The notes under the pieces: generated by a model
The model's database searches: none
What the model was told of the DNA's origin: nothing
Seen by the model: only the letters and a program-made list of their open reading frames with translations
Program-made: the position numbers and the translations under genes
Assembly (NCBI RefSeq): GCF_010993985.1
Contig: NZ_WINH01000015.1
Location: 1 to 64,000 of the forward strand
Direction: 5' to 3'
Origin: Paraferrimonas sp. SM1919
GTDB taxonomy: Bacteria > Pseudomonadota > Gammaproteobacteria > Enterobacterales > Shewanellaceae
DNA: 64,000 bases
Part shown: positions 7,015 through 15,836 of the stretch, piece after piece
Position numbering within the stretch: the first letter of the stretch is position 1
Layout of the letters: each line of letters begins with the position of its first letter

Positions 7015-7077
7015 CAGTGGCAAACGCAGCTTGCACCCAGTTGTCAAGGGGCATGTAGTGACGCAGCCATTTCAAAT

Positions 7078-9000
7078 TCAAGCCTTCTTCTTAGTCGTCC
7101 GTCTTCTGCGCTTTTTAAAGGCTGGTTTGGCGGACTTAACTCCCTGCAATGAGGTGGGAATATGTTGGTTGGCCTGCGCGACCAGTTGTTGTAACTGCCC
7201 TTCTAACTCGGCCATAAAGTCTTGGTATTTATAGGACTGCTGACTCATACCGGTAAGTTTTTGTTCCCACAGGGCGGTCATATCAGGGGTGGTAGCCACC
7301 TCGGGTAATGAAGCGATTAAGCCTTGGCCGACCTGGGTGGCACTGATAGTTTTACCTGAGCGAGTTAAAAAGCCACGCTTAAATAACAGCTCAATAATGC
7401 CGGCACGGGTGGCTTCAGTGCCCAGACCATCGGTTTCTTTAAGAATTTTCTTAATTTGCGGATCGTTAACGTAACGACTAATGCCGGTCATTGCACTTAG
7501 CAAAGTGGCATCGCTATAGGGCTTAGGCGGTTGCGTCATTTTATCAATGCGCTCGCCCCTTACGCATTGAAAGGTTTGCCCCTTAACTAATGGCGGTAAT
7601 TTAGCTAAGGGCTCTTCATCCCCTTTAGGTTCATTTTTACGGGGGAAAAGCACTTTAAATCCTAGTGCTCTTTCTACTTTGGCTTTTGCCTTAAATAATC
7701 CGCCTGCGATGTTGGCTTTAACATTGGTTTCATCAAATTCATAATCTGCATAAAACTGGGCTAAATACTGCCTAGCGACCTGCAAATACACCTGCTGTTC
7801 AGCTTTAGATAATCCACCAAGGTTAGGGGTTTTGGCCGTGGGCACAATTGCGTGGTGGGCGTCCACATGTTTAGAATTAAACGCCTTTGACTTCACCTTA
7901 GGATCCGCCTGCTGGGCGTAAGTTTGAAATTCACTGTTGGCCCTTGCAATGGCGTTAATAATTCCTGGAGCATCTTTATGTTGCTCGTTAGGTAAATATT
8001 TACTGTCAGAGCGGGGGTAAGTCAGTAACTGATGGCGTTCATACAATGCCTGACAGGTATCCAGCACTTGCTGGGCGCTCATGCCATAACGCTTCGACAA
8101 ATCAATCTGTAAGGCCGACAGACTGTATAACAGCGGTGGTTTTTGCTTTTTTAGTTTTTGTTCTAGCTCGGTAATGGTACCCGTTTGCCCAGTAATGCGG
8201 TTAACTACGTTATCGGCAAGGCCCATGGCTAGCACTCTGCCCTCTTCATCCATATAGGGTTGGCAGGCTTCAGAGGGTTGCCATTTCAAGGTAAAAGCTT
8301 GCTGGGTGTCGGTTTGGTTATGGGCTAGTACCTCATAAAAAGGTTTAGAGAGAAAGTGCTTAATTTCATTGTCGCGACGACACACCATACCTAAAATTGG
8401 GGTTTGCACTCGGCCCACCGATAATACCCCTTGGTAACCCACTTTACGGCCGGACAAGGTATAGGCTCTAGTTAAATTAATGCCGTACAACCAATCGGCG
8501 CGACTGCGGGCCAAGGCACTGGTGGATAACGGAATAAAATCACGGTTAGGTACTTGTTTGGTTAAGGCCTTTTTAACGGCAGCTGGGGTTAAATCACTGA
8601 TCAGTAAACGCTGGGTTTGTTGGGCTTTAGCGCCAGATACCCCTGCGTAATGGATCACCTGATCCACCAGCAATTGCCCCTCCCTGTCGGGATCGCCCGC
8701 ATGCACCAGTTGAGTGGCTTTTTTAATCAGCTTTTTAAGAATGGTCAGTTGTTTAGACGTTTGCTTTTTGGGTTTAAGCTGCCATTGCCTAGGAACGATC
8801 GGTAAGGTATCTGGTCGCCAGCTTTTTAGGGCTTCGTCATAGACATGGGGCTCGGCTAATTCGAGTAAATGGCCGACACACCAGCTAATGCAGTCACCAT
8901 TGGCCAATTCAATATAGCCTTCTTTTTTAGACTGTTTACCACCAATCGCAGTGGCGATGGCGCGCCCTAAACTTGGTTTCTCAGCAATATAAAGCAGCAT
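7078..9000 (-). CDS. topB: DNA topoisomerase III
   Basis: A type IA topoisomerase of 640 residues (E. coli TopB is 653). It opens MLLYIAEKPSLGRAIA, the TOPRIM start with the catalytic Glu. HAGDPDREGQLLVDQVI is the DxD acidic motif, and SVGRVQTPILGMVCRR is the conserved SxGRxQTP region. The catalytic Tyr lies in LLTYPRSDSKYLP. The tail is a basic KKRRRRTTKKK stretch. The frame extends upstream to 9216, but similarity begins at the ATG at 8998-9000. It resolves recombination and replication intermediates. It is divergent from ttcA. Confidence 0.93.
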   Translation of the reverse strand: MLLYIAEKPSLGRAIATAIGGKQSKKEGYIELANGDCISWCVGHLLELAEPHVYDEALKSWRPDTLPIVPRQWQLKPKKQTSKQLTILKKLIKKATQLVHAGDPDREGQLLVDQVIHYAGVSGAKAQQTQRLLISDLTPAAVKKALTKQVPNRDFIPLSTSALARSRADWLYGINLTRAYTLSGRKVGYQGVLSVGRVQTPILGMVCRRDNEIKHFLSKPFYEVLAHNQTDTQQAFTLKWQPSEACQPYMDEEGRVLAMGLADNVVNRITGQTGTITELEQKLKKQKPPLLYSLSALQIDLSKRYGMSAQQVLDTCQALYERHQLLTYPRSDSKYLPNEQHKDAPGIINAIARANSEFQTYAQQADPKVKSKAFNSKHVDAHHAIVPTAKTPNLGGLSKAEQQVYLQVARQYLAQFYADYEFDETNVKANIAGGLFKAKAKVERALGFKVLFPRKNEPKGDEEPLAKLPPLVKGQTFQCVRGERIDKMTQPPKPYSDATLLSAMTGISRYVNDPQIKKILKETDGLGTEATRAGIIELLFKRGFLTRSGKTISATQVGQGLIASLPEVATTPDMTALWEQKLTGMSQQSYKYQDFMAELEGQLQQLVAQANQHIPTSLQGVKSAKPAFKKRRRRTTKKKA

Positions 9001-9129
9001 GTTATATGTAAAACCCAAACAACTGTATAAATAGACAGTTAACTGTACTCGAGTTTGACAAAAGTTACAATCTTTTGTCGAAGCTGTGACCAAGGTTATT
9101 GATAGCACTAGGCAATGGCGGCTTTGGCT

Positions 9130-9138
9130 TGCTATAAT
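9130..9138 (+). promoter_or_regulatory. Extended -10 promoter of ttcA
   Basis: TG-C-TATAAT (TG at 9130-9131, TATAAT at 9133-9138) is a consensus extended -10 element, 31 bp before the ttcA ATG. No good -35 box is present 17 bp upstream, which is usual for extended -10 promoters. Confidence 0.6.
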
Positions 9139-9168
9139 CCGCCGCCAAATTAGCCATTGAGTAGAGTC

Positions 9169-10140
9169 ATGACTGAAGCTGTAACTGAACTGGATAAAAA
9201 ACAGAAAACACGCCAAAACAAATTACAAAAACGCCTACGCCGTGAGGTGGGTAAAGCCATTGAAGATTTCAATATGATTGAAGATGGCGACCGCGTAATG
9301 GTGTGTCTGTCGGGCGGTAAAGACAGTTATACCATGCTTGATGTGCTGACCATGCTGCAAAAAAGTGCGCCGATTAATTTTGAAATTGTGGCGGTTAACC
9401 TTGATCAAAAGCAGCCTGGTTTCCCAGAAGATGTGTTACCGGCCTATTTAGATAGCCTAGATATTCCGTATCACATCCTAGAAAAAGACACTTACTCGGT
9501 GGTAAAAGACAAGATCCCAGAGGGCAAGACCACTTGTTCTTTATGTTCTCGCCTACGCCGCGGCACCCTGTACGGTTTTGCCCAGCAAATTGGCGCCACT
9601 AAGATTGCACTGGGCCACCACAGAGACGACATTGTTGAGACCTTCTTCTTAAACATGTTCTTCGGCGGTAAGCTAAAGGCAATGCCACCTAAGCTTAGAT
9701 CTGATGACGGTGCTAACGTGGTGATCCGTCCGCTGACCTACTGCCGTGAAAAAGACATTATTGAGTTTGCTGATTTCAGACAATACCCAATCATTCCGTG
9801 TAACCTTTGTGGTTCCCAGGAAAACCTTAAGCGTAAAATGGTTAAGAATATGCTAAACGAGTGGGATAAGCGCTTCCCGGGCCGTATTGAAACCATTTTC
9901 ACCGCGATTCAAAATGTTGCGCCAAGCCAATTAGCCGACCGCAACCTGTTTGACTTTATGTCACTGGTGCAAGACAAAGATGCCAAACCAAGTGGTGCCA
10001 CGGCAGAAGCTGATATGGCGGCTTTTGACTTTATGAGCGTAGAGAACTCAGGTCACATCAATCTAGATGAATTAGAAGCTGAGCAAAGAGATCATTCTTA
10101 TCTACAGCGCATCGATATCGTCCAGAATTTCCAACCTTAA
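9169..10140 (+). CDS. ttcA: tRNA 2-thiocytidine(32) biosynthesis protein TtcA
   Basis: A 323-residue PP-loop ATPase that thiolates cytidine 32 in tRNA using an Fe-S cluster. The PP-loop is [15 protein letters not shown] (about residues 46-60). Paired Cys motifs [10 protein letters not shown] and CNLCGS supply the cluster ligands, and [17 protein letters not shown] is the conserved TtcA block. The N-terminal [20 protein letters not shown] matches E. coli TtcA closely. The ATG at 9169 fits the family better than the TTG four codons upstream (9157). It is followed at once by a 7-bp tandem repeat and a terminator. Confidence 0.96.
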   Translation: MTEAVTELDKKQKTRQNKLQKRLRREVGKAIEDFNMIEDGDRVMVCLSGGKDSYTMLDVLTMLQKSAPINFEIVAVNLDQKQPGFPEDVLPAYLDSLDIPYHILEKDTYSVVKDKIPEGKTTCSLCSRLRRGTLYGFAQQIGATKIALGHHRDDIVETFFLNMFFGGKLKAMPPKLRSDDGANVVIRPLTYCREKDIIEFADFRQYPIIPCNLCGSQENLKRKMVKNMLNEWDKRFPGRIETIFTAIQNVAPSQLADRNLFDFMSLVQDKDAKPSGATAEADMAAFDFMSVENSGHINLDELEAEQRDHSYLQRIDIVQNFQP

Positions 10141-10175
10141 GCGAGAAGCGAGAAGCGAGAAGCGAGAAGCGAGAA
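10141..10175. repeat. 5 x 7-bp tandem repeat (GCGAGAA)
   Basis: Five perfect copies of GCGAGAA begin at the base after the ttcA stop codon and end just before its terminator, so the repeat is transcribed in the ttcA 3' UTR. Confidence 0.95.
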
Positions 10176-10180
10176 TAGTT

Positions 10181-10215
10181 AAAAGGGGTTACTTAGTTTA
10201 AGCAACCCCTTTTTT
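10181..10215 (+). terminator. Intrinsic terminator of ttcA
   Basis: AAAAGGGGTT and AACCCCTTTTTT arms with a 13-nt loop, ending in a run of six T. Confidence 0.85.
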
Positions 10216-10234
10216 ACATACGATAATTTATTAC

Positions 10235-10307
10235 TCGAGCTGCGCAGCTGCGTCCTCGGAGGCGAAGCCGTTCTCGAAGCGAAGCGCTCTCCAAGGCTTT
10301 GCCTTGG
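10235..10307. repeat. Cluster of short palindromes
   Basis: Several small GC-rich palindromes stand in a row: AGCTGCGCAGCT (10238-10249), GGC-GAA-GCC (10261-10269), GCG-AA-GCGC near 10279, and CCAAGGC-TTT-GCCTTGG (10291-10307). The last ends 2 bp from the stop of the DUF2987 gene. It may serve as its transcript end, although no T-run follows on the minus strand. Confidence 0.6.
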
Positions 10308-10308
10308 C

Positions 10309-10947
10309 TTACATCGCCGGGCGTATTTTGTCGACCGGGCCGATTAATTGGCCGCCCTGCTCGATTAAGGCTTTTGGCAAAAAGTAGTGATGAGCTTGGG
10401 TCGCTTTTAAGCTGATTATTTCACCATTGCTTGCATGCCACTTTAGGTCGGCCTGTGCCACTAGAGTTAACCCGGATAACTTAGGTCTAAAGTATTTCAT
10501 AGGGAAACCTGCAAAGTCGCTAAATACCCTGTCTAGCTCTGATAAAATTGCTCCATAATCATTATCGCGACGCACGCTTGCTTCAATGCTAACCCCAAGA
10601 TGGCAGCTTTGTTGATCGCCTTCATTAACACTCAGTTCAACAACTGCTCTGTCCGTTTTTAATTGCTTATCAAACGGTAATAAAATGGCGCCATCTTTAG
10701 CCAATACAATTGGATAAGTACTTTTCTCGGTAACAATTTTTCCCTGCTGGATTTTACACTGATATTGCTTTTCACCTGCCAGATTAAAGCGCAAATCGAT
10801 ATTTTTGTAATTCCCTTTTTTAAAACCATTTAAGTGGCTATAAAACCCCTCATAACCCAGTTTGATAGTATTTTCAGTCGCGTTAACAGTCGTTAAGCTA
10901 ATTAGTGGCAGCAACAGGGTTGCTAACATTTTGATCTTTGGTTGCAT
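10309..10947 (-). CDS. Secreted DUF2987 protein
   Basis: A 212-residue periplasmic protein. After the signal peptide (hydrophobic MLATLLLPLISLTTVNA, within the first 23 residues) comes the DUF2987 opening (YEGFYSHLNGFKKGNYKNIDLRF). The ATG at 10947 is used; an in-frame ATG at 10929 would give an even more compact signal peptide and is a real alternative. It overlaps the 3' end of the Bax-like gene by 50 bp, so the two are probably cotranscribed and coupled. The function of DUF2987 is not known. Confidence 0.7.
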   Translation of the reverse strand: MQPKIKMLATLLLPLISLTTVNATENTIKLGYEGFYSHLNGFKKGNYKNIDLRFNLAGEKQYQCKIQQGKIVTEKSTYPIVLAKDGAILLPFDKQLKTDRAVVELSVNEGDQQSCHLGVSIEASVRRDNDYGAILSELDRVFSDFAGFPMKYFRPKLSGLTLVAQADLKWHASNGEIISLKATQAHHYFLPKALIEQGGQLIGPVDKIRPAM

Positions 10948-11737
10948 CGATAAACTTCTGATTGTATTTCAACATTTGTCTTAATTCGTCAATATAAGCT
11001 TGCTTTCTTTCCGAATAATGGATGAGTCCCTGAATTAACTCATAGGTATTGAGCGCCACACCGGCGGCTCTTTGCTGGGCTCGTATTGCTCTCAGGCCTC
11101 GATAAGCTGAGTTCGTATTCAAGTTGTTCAAGTAGCTTTGCACAGAGGCAAAAACCGTGGCAAATTTTGCGACTTCATGCTCTAAACCCGCGGTTCGTGA
11201 GCTTGGCACTAAACCACATCCCCTAGAAAAACACCATTGACCAAAATAATTTTTACCTTCTACGGCAAAGCGAGAGGTACCCCAGCCAGTTTCATTCGCC
11301 GCTTGGATTAAGAACATATCTATTGGGATCTCATCTACTCGATACAAGAGCTGCTCAAATACCGAATCAGAGACTTCCACAAAGTCAATGTCATACTCTT
11401 TAGCAATCGTGGCTAATCGTTTTATATCTACTGCGGTGATAGTCTGACCTGATTGAAACTCAGCAATCTTTTGCTCAACAAACTGCCTATCAAGCAAAAC
11501 TAATGCATTCGCTCGATTCACCAAAGGCGCTAGGAATCCAAAAAAGGCCTGCTTTTTATGATTAACATCAGTGATGCTGCGAAAATCAGGAATTTGCTCT
11601 GTGTGATAGGGTAAAATCCATTGTTCTTCACTGTCAGTGCTCTTAGGTCTGGGAAGTAAAAAGATGATTGCAAGGATCATTAACATGAATACTATCCCCG
11701 CCGCCAAAGTAATTTGTCCAACTTTCACACTGCGCAA
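10898..11737 (-). CDS. Bax-like glucosaminidase domain protein
   Basis: A 279-residue membrane-anchored protein (N-terminal segment ITLAAGIVFMLMILAIIFLL). It has the Bax/LytD-type glucosaminidase signature: KQAFFGFLAPLVNRAN early, then AANETGWGTSRFAVEGKNYF with the expected catalytic Glu, then GQWCFSRGCGLVP. The family cleaves N-acetylglucosamine bonds in peptidoglycan; E. coli Bax is the best-known relative. It is the first gene of a two-gene unit with the DUF2987 protein. The intergenic region to 11963 is the divergent promoter area shared with potA. Confidence 0.75.
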   Translation of the reverse strand: MRSVKVGQITLAAGIVFMLMILAIIFLLPRPKSTDSEEQWILPYHTEQIPDFRSITDVNHKKQAFFGFLAPLVNRANALVLLDRQFVEQKIAEFQSGQTITAVDIKRLATIAKEYDIDFVEVSDSVFEQLLYRVDEIPIDMFLIQAANETGWGTSRFAVEGKNYFGQWCFSRGCGLVPSSRTAGLEHEVAKFATVFASVQSYLNNLNTNSAYRGLRAIRAQQRAAGVALNTYELIQGLIHYSERKQAYIDELRQMLKYNQKFIDATKDQNVSNPVAATN

Positions 11738-11963
11738 TGTTACTCTTCCTTTCGCTAAAATTTTGCTGACACTATACCATAAAACTTCTAACTATCATGC
11801 AATTGATGGTTTTGTGTAGATATTTTTGTTCAAAAATTAGTACTTATATTTAACTAGTAGCTATATTAACTACTGTTATTAAAAAAAAGCTTTATTTAAC
11901 TTTACACTGGCTCTAGAATGCGCCGTCCTAAATTTTGAGCCTTGGTGGAGAGCCGAGTAAAAA

Positions 11964-13070
11964 ATGCCTAATAATACTGCTAAAGCGATTGTCACCGTTG
12001 ACAATTTATCTATCAATTATTCGTCAAAGAATATTATTGATAATTTATCACTTAACATTTATGACGGTGAATTTTTAACCTTGCTTGGTCCTTCTGGCTG
12101 CGGTAAAACCACTCTTCTTCGTCTTATTGCAGGGCTTGAAACTGCAACCAGCGGTAAGATTTTTCTTGATGGTAAAGATGTTACTTCTATTCCCGCAGAA
12201 CAGCGTCGAGTCAATACGGTTTTCCAGAACTACGCACTGTTCCCACATATGAGCGTGTTAGAAAATGTGATGTTTGGCTTAAACATCGCCAAAGTCGATA
12301 AAAACCAAGCTCAACAAAGGGCTGAAGAAGCGTTAAATATTGTTAAATTAAGCGAGCATATGCATAAACGTCCCCACCAACTCTCTGGTGGTCAACAACA
12401 GCGTGTTGCTATCGCTCGTGCAGTCGTCAATCAGCCTAAAGTGTTACTGCTTGATGAATCGTTAAGTGCGCTCGATTACAAGCTGCGTAAACAAATGCAG
12501 ACTGAACTAAAGCAATTACAAAGAAAGCTTGGCATTACCTTTATTTTCGTCACCCACGACCAAGAAGAAGCACTGTCGATGTCTGATCGCATTGTGGTAC
12601 TTCGTGACGGTATCATTGAACAAATAGGCTCCCCCAAAGAAATTTATGAGACGCCTGTGAATATGTTTGTTGCAGAATTCATTGGTGAGTCAAACGTCTT
12701 TAAAGCACAGGTGATCCGCCATGTATCTCAACGAGAATACCTTGCTAATATCAATGGCAAAACCTTCCCTATTCACAGCGACATAGAATTACAACCTGAA
12801 CAGCCTGTGCAAATTTTATTGCGACCAGAAGATATCCGCATTACCGAATTAAAAGAATCAGAAGACTCATCATTGATCATTGGCCATGTTCTTGAACGCA
12901 CTTATAAGGGCATGACTTTAGATTCAGTCGTTGAAACTGAAAATGGACAAACCATCCTTGTTTCTGAGTTTTTTGATGAAGATGATCCTGATACCGACCA
13001 TTCAATTGGTCAAAAAGTAGCGGTAACTTGGGTGCCTAGCTGGGAGGTAGTGCTGCCTTATGAAAACTAG
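11964..13070 (+). CDS. potA: Spermidine/putrescine ABC transporter ATP-binding protein
   Basis: A 368-residue ABC ATPase. Walker A is GPSGCGKTT, the Q-loop follows in [12 protein letters not shown], the signature is [14 protein letters not shown], Walker B is [11 protein letters not shown] and the switch His is in FVTHDQEEA. The C-terminal third (from about residue 240) is a TOBE domain with LLRPEDIRI. Length and order match PotA. It is the first gene of potABCD and overlaps potB by 11 bp. PotA supplies energy for polyamine import. Confidence 0.92.
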   Translation: MPNNTAKAIVTVDNLSINYSSKNIIDNLSLNIYDGEFLTLLGPSGCGKTTLLRLIAGLETATSGKIFLDGKDVTSIPAEQRRVNTVFQNYALFPHMSVLENVMFGLNIAKVDKNQAQQRAEEALNIVKLSEHMHKRPHQLSGGQQQRVAIARAVVNQPKVLLLDESLSALDYKLRKQMQTELKQLQRKLGITFIFVTHDQEEALSMSDRIVVLRDGIIEQIGSPKEIYETPVNMFVAEFIGESNVFKAQVIRHVSQREYLANINGKTFPIHSDIELQPEQPVQILLRPEDIRITELKESEDSSLIIGHVLERTYKGMTLDSVVETENGQTILVSEFFDEDDPDTDHSIGQKVAVTWVPSWEVVLPYEN

Positions 13071-13917
13071 TCAGGCTTTTAAGTGGTTTTCATTAACACT
13101 TGCATTTGGTTGGTTAATCATTTTTGTATTAATACCCAATGCAATGGTCGTTTTAGCCAGTTTTCTTAGCCGCGATCCAAGTAATTTAATCAGCCTTGAG
13201 TGGAATATCTTAAGTTATCAAAGACTGTTAGATCCTATGTATTTAGAGATCTTAATGCACTCTTTGTTCATGGCTGGCATTGCCACTATTTTATGCTTAA
13301 TCATCGGCTACCCAACGGCTTGGATCATCTCCAGTTTTGGCCCTATCGGTAGGGCATTATTGCTGTTTATGATTATCGTTCCTTTTTGGACCAATTCGTT
13401 GATCAGAACCTACGCCATTAAAATCATTTTAGGTACTAACGGTGTTTTGAATTGGCTTATGCTCAATCTGGGGCTGATCGATAAACCTATTAAATTTATG
13501 TACACCGAAGCTGCCGTGATCTTTGGTCTAGTGTATATTTTATTGCCCTTTATGATTCTGCCTTTATATTCTGCTATTGAAAAACTGCCGAACAGTTTAA
13601 AAGATGCCGCGAAAGACTTAGGGGCAAACAATTTTCACTATTTCACCAAAATTATGTTGCCACTCACTATGCCAGGGATCATCGCCGGCACCTTAATGGT
13701 GTTTTTACCAGCGATGGGAATGTTCTACCTTTCAGATTTACTCGGTGGTTCTAAGAATTTATTGGTAGGTAATGTCATCCGCGACCAAATCATGATTGTC
13801 CGAGATTGGCCTTTTGGAAGCGCCTTCAGTACCGCTCTTACTGTCATTATGGGGCTGTTACTTTGGGTTTATTTTGTTCAGCTAAATCGTCGTAATAAGG
13901 AGCTGGACAATGGCTAA
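13060..13917 (+). CDS. potB: Spermidine/putrescine ABC transporter permease PotB
   Basis: A 285-residue permease with six membrane segments and the ABC-permease EAA loop ([26 protein letters not shown]), which contacts Pot[13 protein letters not shown] is the conserved PotB block in the middle. It overlaps potA by 11 bp and potC by 8 bp, so the genes are translated as a set. Polyamine specificity is inferred from the four-gene order. Confidence 0.9.
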   Translation: MKTSQAFKWFSLTLAFGWLIIFVLIPNAMVVLASFLSRDPSNLISLEWNILSYQRLLDPMYLEILMHSLFMAGIATILCLIIGYPTAWIISSFGPIGRALLLFMIIVPFWTNSLIRTYAIKIILGTNGVLNWLMLNLGLIDKPIKFMYTEAAVIFGLVYILLPFMILPLYSAIEKLPNSLKDAAKDLGANNFHYFTKIMLPLTMPGIIAGTLMVFLPAMGMFYLSDLLGGSKNLLVGNVIRDQIMIVRDWPFGSAFSTALTVIMGLLLWVYFVQLNRRNKELDNG

Positions 13918-14689
13918 AGCTTCTCGTGCTCTATTTTTGTTTATTTTGTTCTTATTTTTATACTTGCCAATCGCTGTATTAATTGCGAACTCTTTTAACC
14001 AACATAGATTTGGTCTGCAATGGAAAGGCTTTACCTTTGACTGGTACGAAAAACTCATTAATAACCACTCTTTGATGGATGCCGCCTTTAATAGTTTGAG
14101 CATCGGCTTGATTGCTGCAACTGCCACCACATTAATTGGCACTATGATCGCTGTGGCTTTATTTCGTTTTCGTTTTAAAGGCAAAGGGATCTTAAACGGC
14201 TTACTATTAATTGTGATGAGTTCACCAGATATTATTTTAGCGGTTTCTTTACTATGCTTATTCATACTAATAGGTATTGAGTTAGGCTTTTGGTCTTTGT
14301 TGCTTGCCCATATTACTTTTTGTTTACCTTTTGTGGTGCTGTCTGTATCGGCCAGGCTTAATGGTTTTGACAAACAAGTTATTGATGCCGCAAAAGATTT
14401 AGGTGCATCTGAGTGGCAAACTCTCACTAAAGTGATCGTTCCAATTGCCAAACCTAGTATAGCTGCAGGATGGTTATTAGCATTTACCTTATCGTTAGAT
14501 GATGTCATTGTCAGCTCCTTTGTAAGTGGGCCGCAATTTGAGATTCTTCCGGTAAAAATATATTCAATGGTTAAGGTGGGAGTTTCTCCAGAAGTAAACG
14601 CTCTAGCAACTGTGATGCTGTTGCTTTCATTGACCATGGTAGGCATCGCACAATTTATTTTATCAAAGTCTAAAACTAATAATGGATAA
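13910..14689 (+). CDS. potC: Spermidine/putrescine ABC transporter permease PotC
   Basis: A 259-residue permease with six membrane helices, the second subunit of the membrane pore. It has LPIAVLIANSFN near the start, the block MSSPDIILAVSLL in the middle and the EAA loop [35 protein letters not shown] near the end is a PotC hallmark. The start overlaps potB by 8 bp. A long minus-strand frame across this gene is a shadow. Confidence 0.9.
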   Translation: MAKASRALFLFILFLFLYLPIAVLIANSFNQHRFGLQWKGFTFDWYEKLINNHSLMDAAFNSLSIGLIAATATTLIGTMIAVALFRFRFKGKGILNGLLLIVMSSPDIILAVSLLCLFILIGIELGFWSLLLAHITFCLPFVVLSVSARLNGFDKQVIDAAKDLGASEWQTLTKVIVPIAKPSIAAGWLLAFTLSLDDVIVSSFVSGPQFEILPVKIYSMVKVGVSPEVNALATVMLLLSLTMVGIAQFILSKSKTNNG

Positions 14690-14692
14690 CTT

Positions 14693-15781
14693 ATGAAAAC
14701 CACATTAACTCTAAAACAGCTTTGGGTAGCTGCAGTGACTTCTGCCTGCGTGCTTTTAGCGGGTTGTTCTGATAATAAAACAGAGCAAACCCAAGCCACA
14801 CCGATGCAAAATGACACAGTATATTTTTATAACTGGTCAGAATACATGCCTGATGGCATTTTAGAACAGTTTACTGAAGAAACTGGCATTAAGGTCATTT
14901 ACACAACATTCGATAGCAATGAAGCGATGTACTCTAAATTAAAACTTTTAGATGGCAAAGGCTATGATATTGTGGTTCCGTCGACCTATTTCATTAACAA
15001 AATGCGTGATGAAAACTTGATCCAACCAATTGATCAAAGCAAAATCACAAATTTCAAGCACCTGGACAAAGCATTACTTGACCAAGCCTACGACCCAGGT
15101 AATCAATACTCTATTCCTTATACTTGGGGAATAACCGCTATCGGTGTCAACTCTGACGCCATTGATCCAAGCAGTATTACTTCTTGGAAGGATCTATGGG
15201 ATCCTAAATTACAGAATTCTATTTTATTGATGAACGATGTGCGTGAAGTATTCCACATGGCATTACGCATCAATGGCCACTCGGCTAATACCACCGACGA
15301 AGCTGAGATTGAACAAGCATACCAAACCTTAAAACCTTTAATGGATAATGTTTTAGTATTCAATTCTGATACCCCTGGACTGCCTTTCCTAGCTGGTGAA
15401 GTTAATCTAGGTATGCTATGGAATGGTTCCGCCTTTACTGCTCAACAAGAAAATCCTGCTATCACCATGGTTTACCCTAAAGAGGGCGCAGTGTTATGGA
15501 TGGATTCGATGGCCATTACCAGTGGTGCACAAAACGTCGAAGGTGCACACAAACTCATCGACTTCTTATTGCGTCCTGAAATTGCGGCTAAAATTTCTGA
15601 AGAGATTGGCTACCCTAGCCCCGTTGAATCAGCGAAGCCGCTGATGCCTGAAGAATACCGTAATAACCCGTTAATTTACCCTCCACAAGAAGTTAAAGAC
15701 GCGGGTGAATTCCATAATGACATTGGCGAAGCAGAGCTAATTTACGATAAATACTGGCAAAAACTGCGTTCGGGTCGTTAA
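14693..15781 (+). CDS. potD: Polyamine-binding lipoprotein PotD
   Basis: A 362-residue extracytoplasmic solute-binding protein. The N-terminus carries a lipobox (VLLAGC, Cys at about 25), so the protein should be membrane-anchored, whereas E. coli PotD is free in the periplasm. VYFYNWSEYMPDGILEQF is the typical PotD/PotF opening and TYFINKMRDENLI follows. IPYTWG, MLWNGSA and LWMDSMAI are conserved polyamine-pocket blocks. The start is 4 bp after potC. It delivers polyamines to PotBC. Confidence 0.9.
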   Translation: MKTTLTLKQLWVAAVTSACVLLAGCSDNKTEQTQATPMQNDTVYFYNWSEYMPDGILEQFTEETGIKVIYTTFDSNEAMYSKLKLLDGKGYDIVVPSTYFINKMRDENLIQPIDQSKITNFKHLDKALLDQAYDPGNQYSIPYTWGITAIGVNSDAIDPSSITSWKDLWDPKLQNSILLMNDVREVFHMALRINGHSANTTDEAEIEQAYQTLKPLMDNVLVFNSDTPGLPFLAGEVNLGMLWNGSAFTAQQENPAITMVYPKEGAVLWMDSMAITSGAQNVEGAHKLIDFLLRPEIAAKISEEIGYPSPVESAKPLMPEEYRNNPLIYPPQEVKDAGEFHNDIGEAELIYDKYWQKLRSGR

Positions 15782-15798
15782 TTTAACCTTCTGTTTAT

Positions 15799-15821
15799 AA
15801 GGCACCTTAGGGTGCCTTTTT
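15799..15821 (+). terminator. Intrinsic terminator of potABCD
   Basis: AAGGCACC and GGTGCCTT arms with a 4-nt loop, then TTT. It lies 18 bp after the potD stop and 16 bp before the helicase start. Confidence 0.85.
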
Positions 15822-15836
15822 AATGTAATAAAAATC

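Noticed and set aside
6826..7081. Minus-strand frames with repeating LTILLSYY
   Set aside because: They are made by the 8-bp tandem repeat, which contains no stop in minus-strand frames. No RBS or flanking protein-like sequence.
9001..9216. N-terminal extension of TopB to 9216
   Set aside because: Family similarity starts at the ATG at 9000, and the extension would overlap the ttcA promoter and start.
13882..14817. 311-residue minus-strand frame across potC
   Set aside because: potC has clear family motifs in the plus frame and the minus product has low-complexity, unfamiliar sequence.
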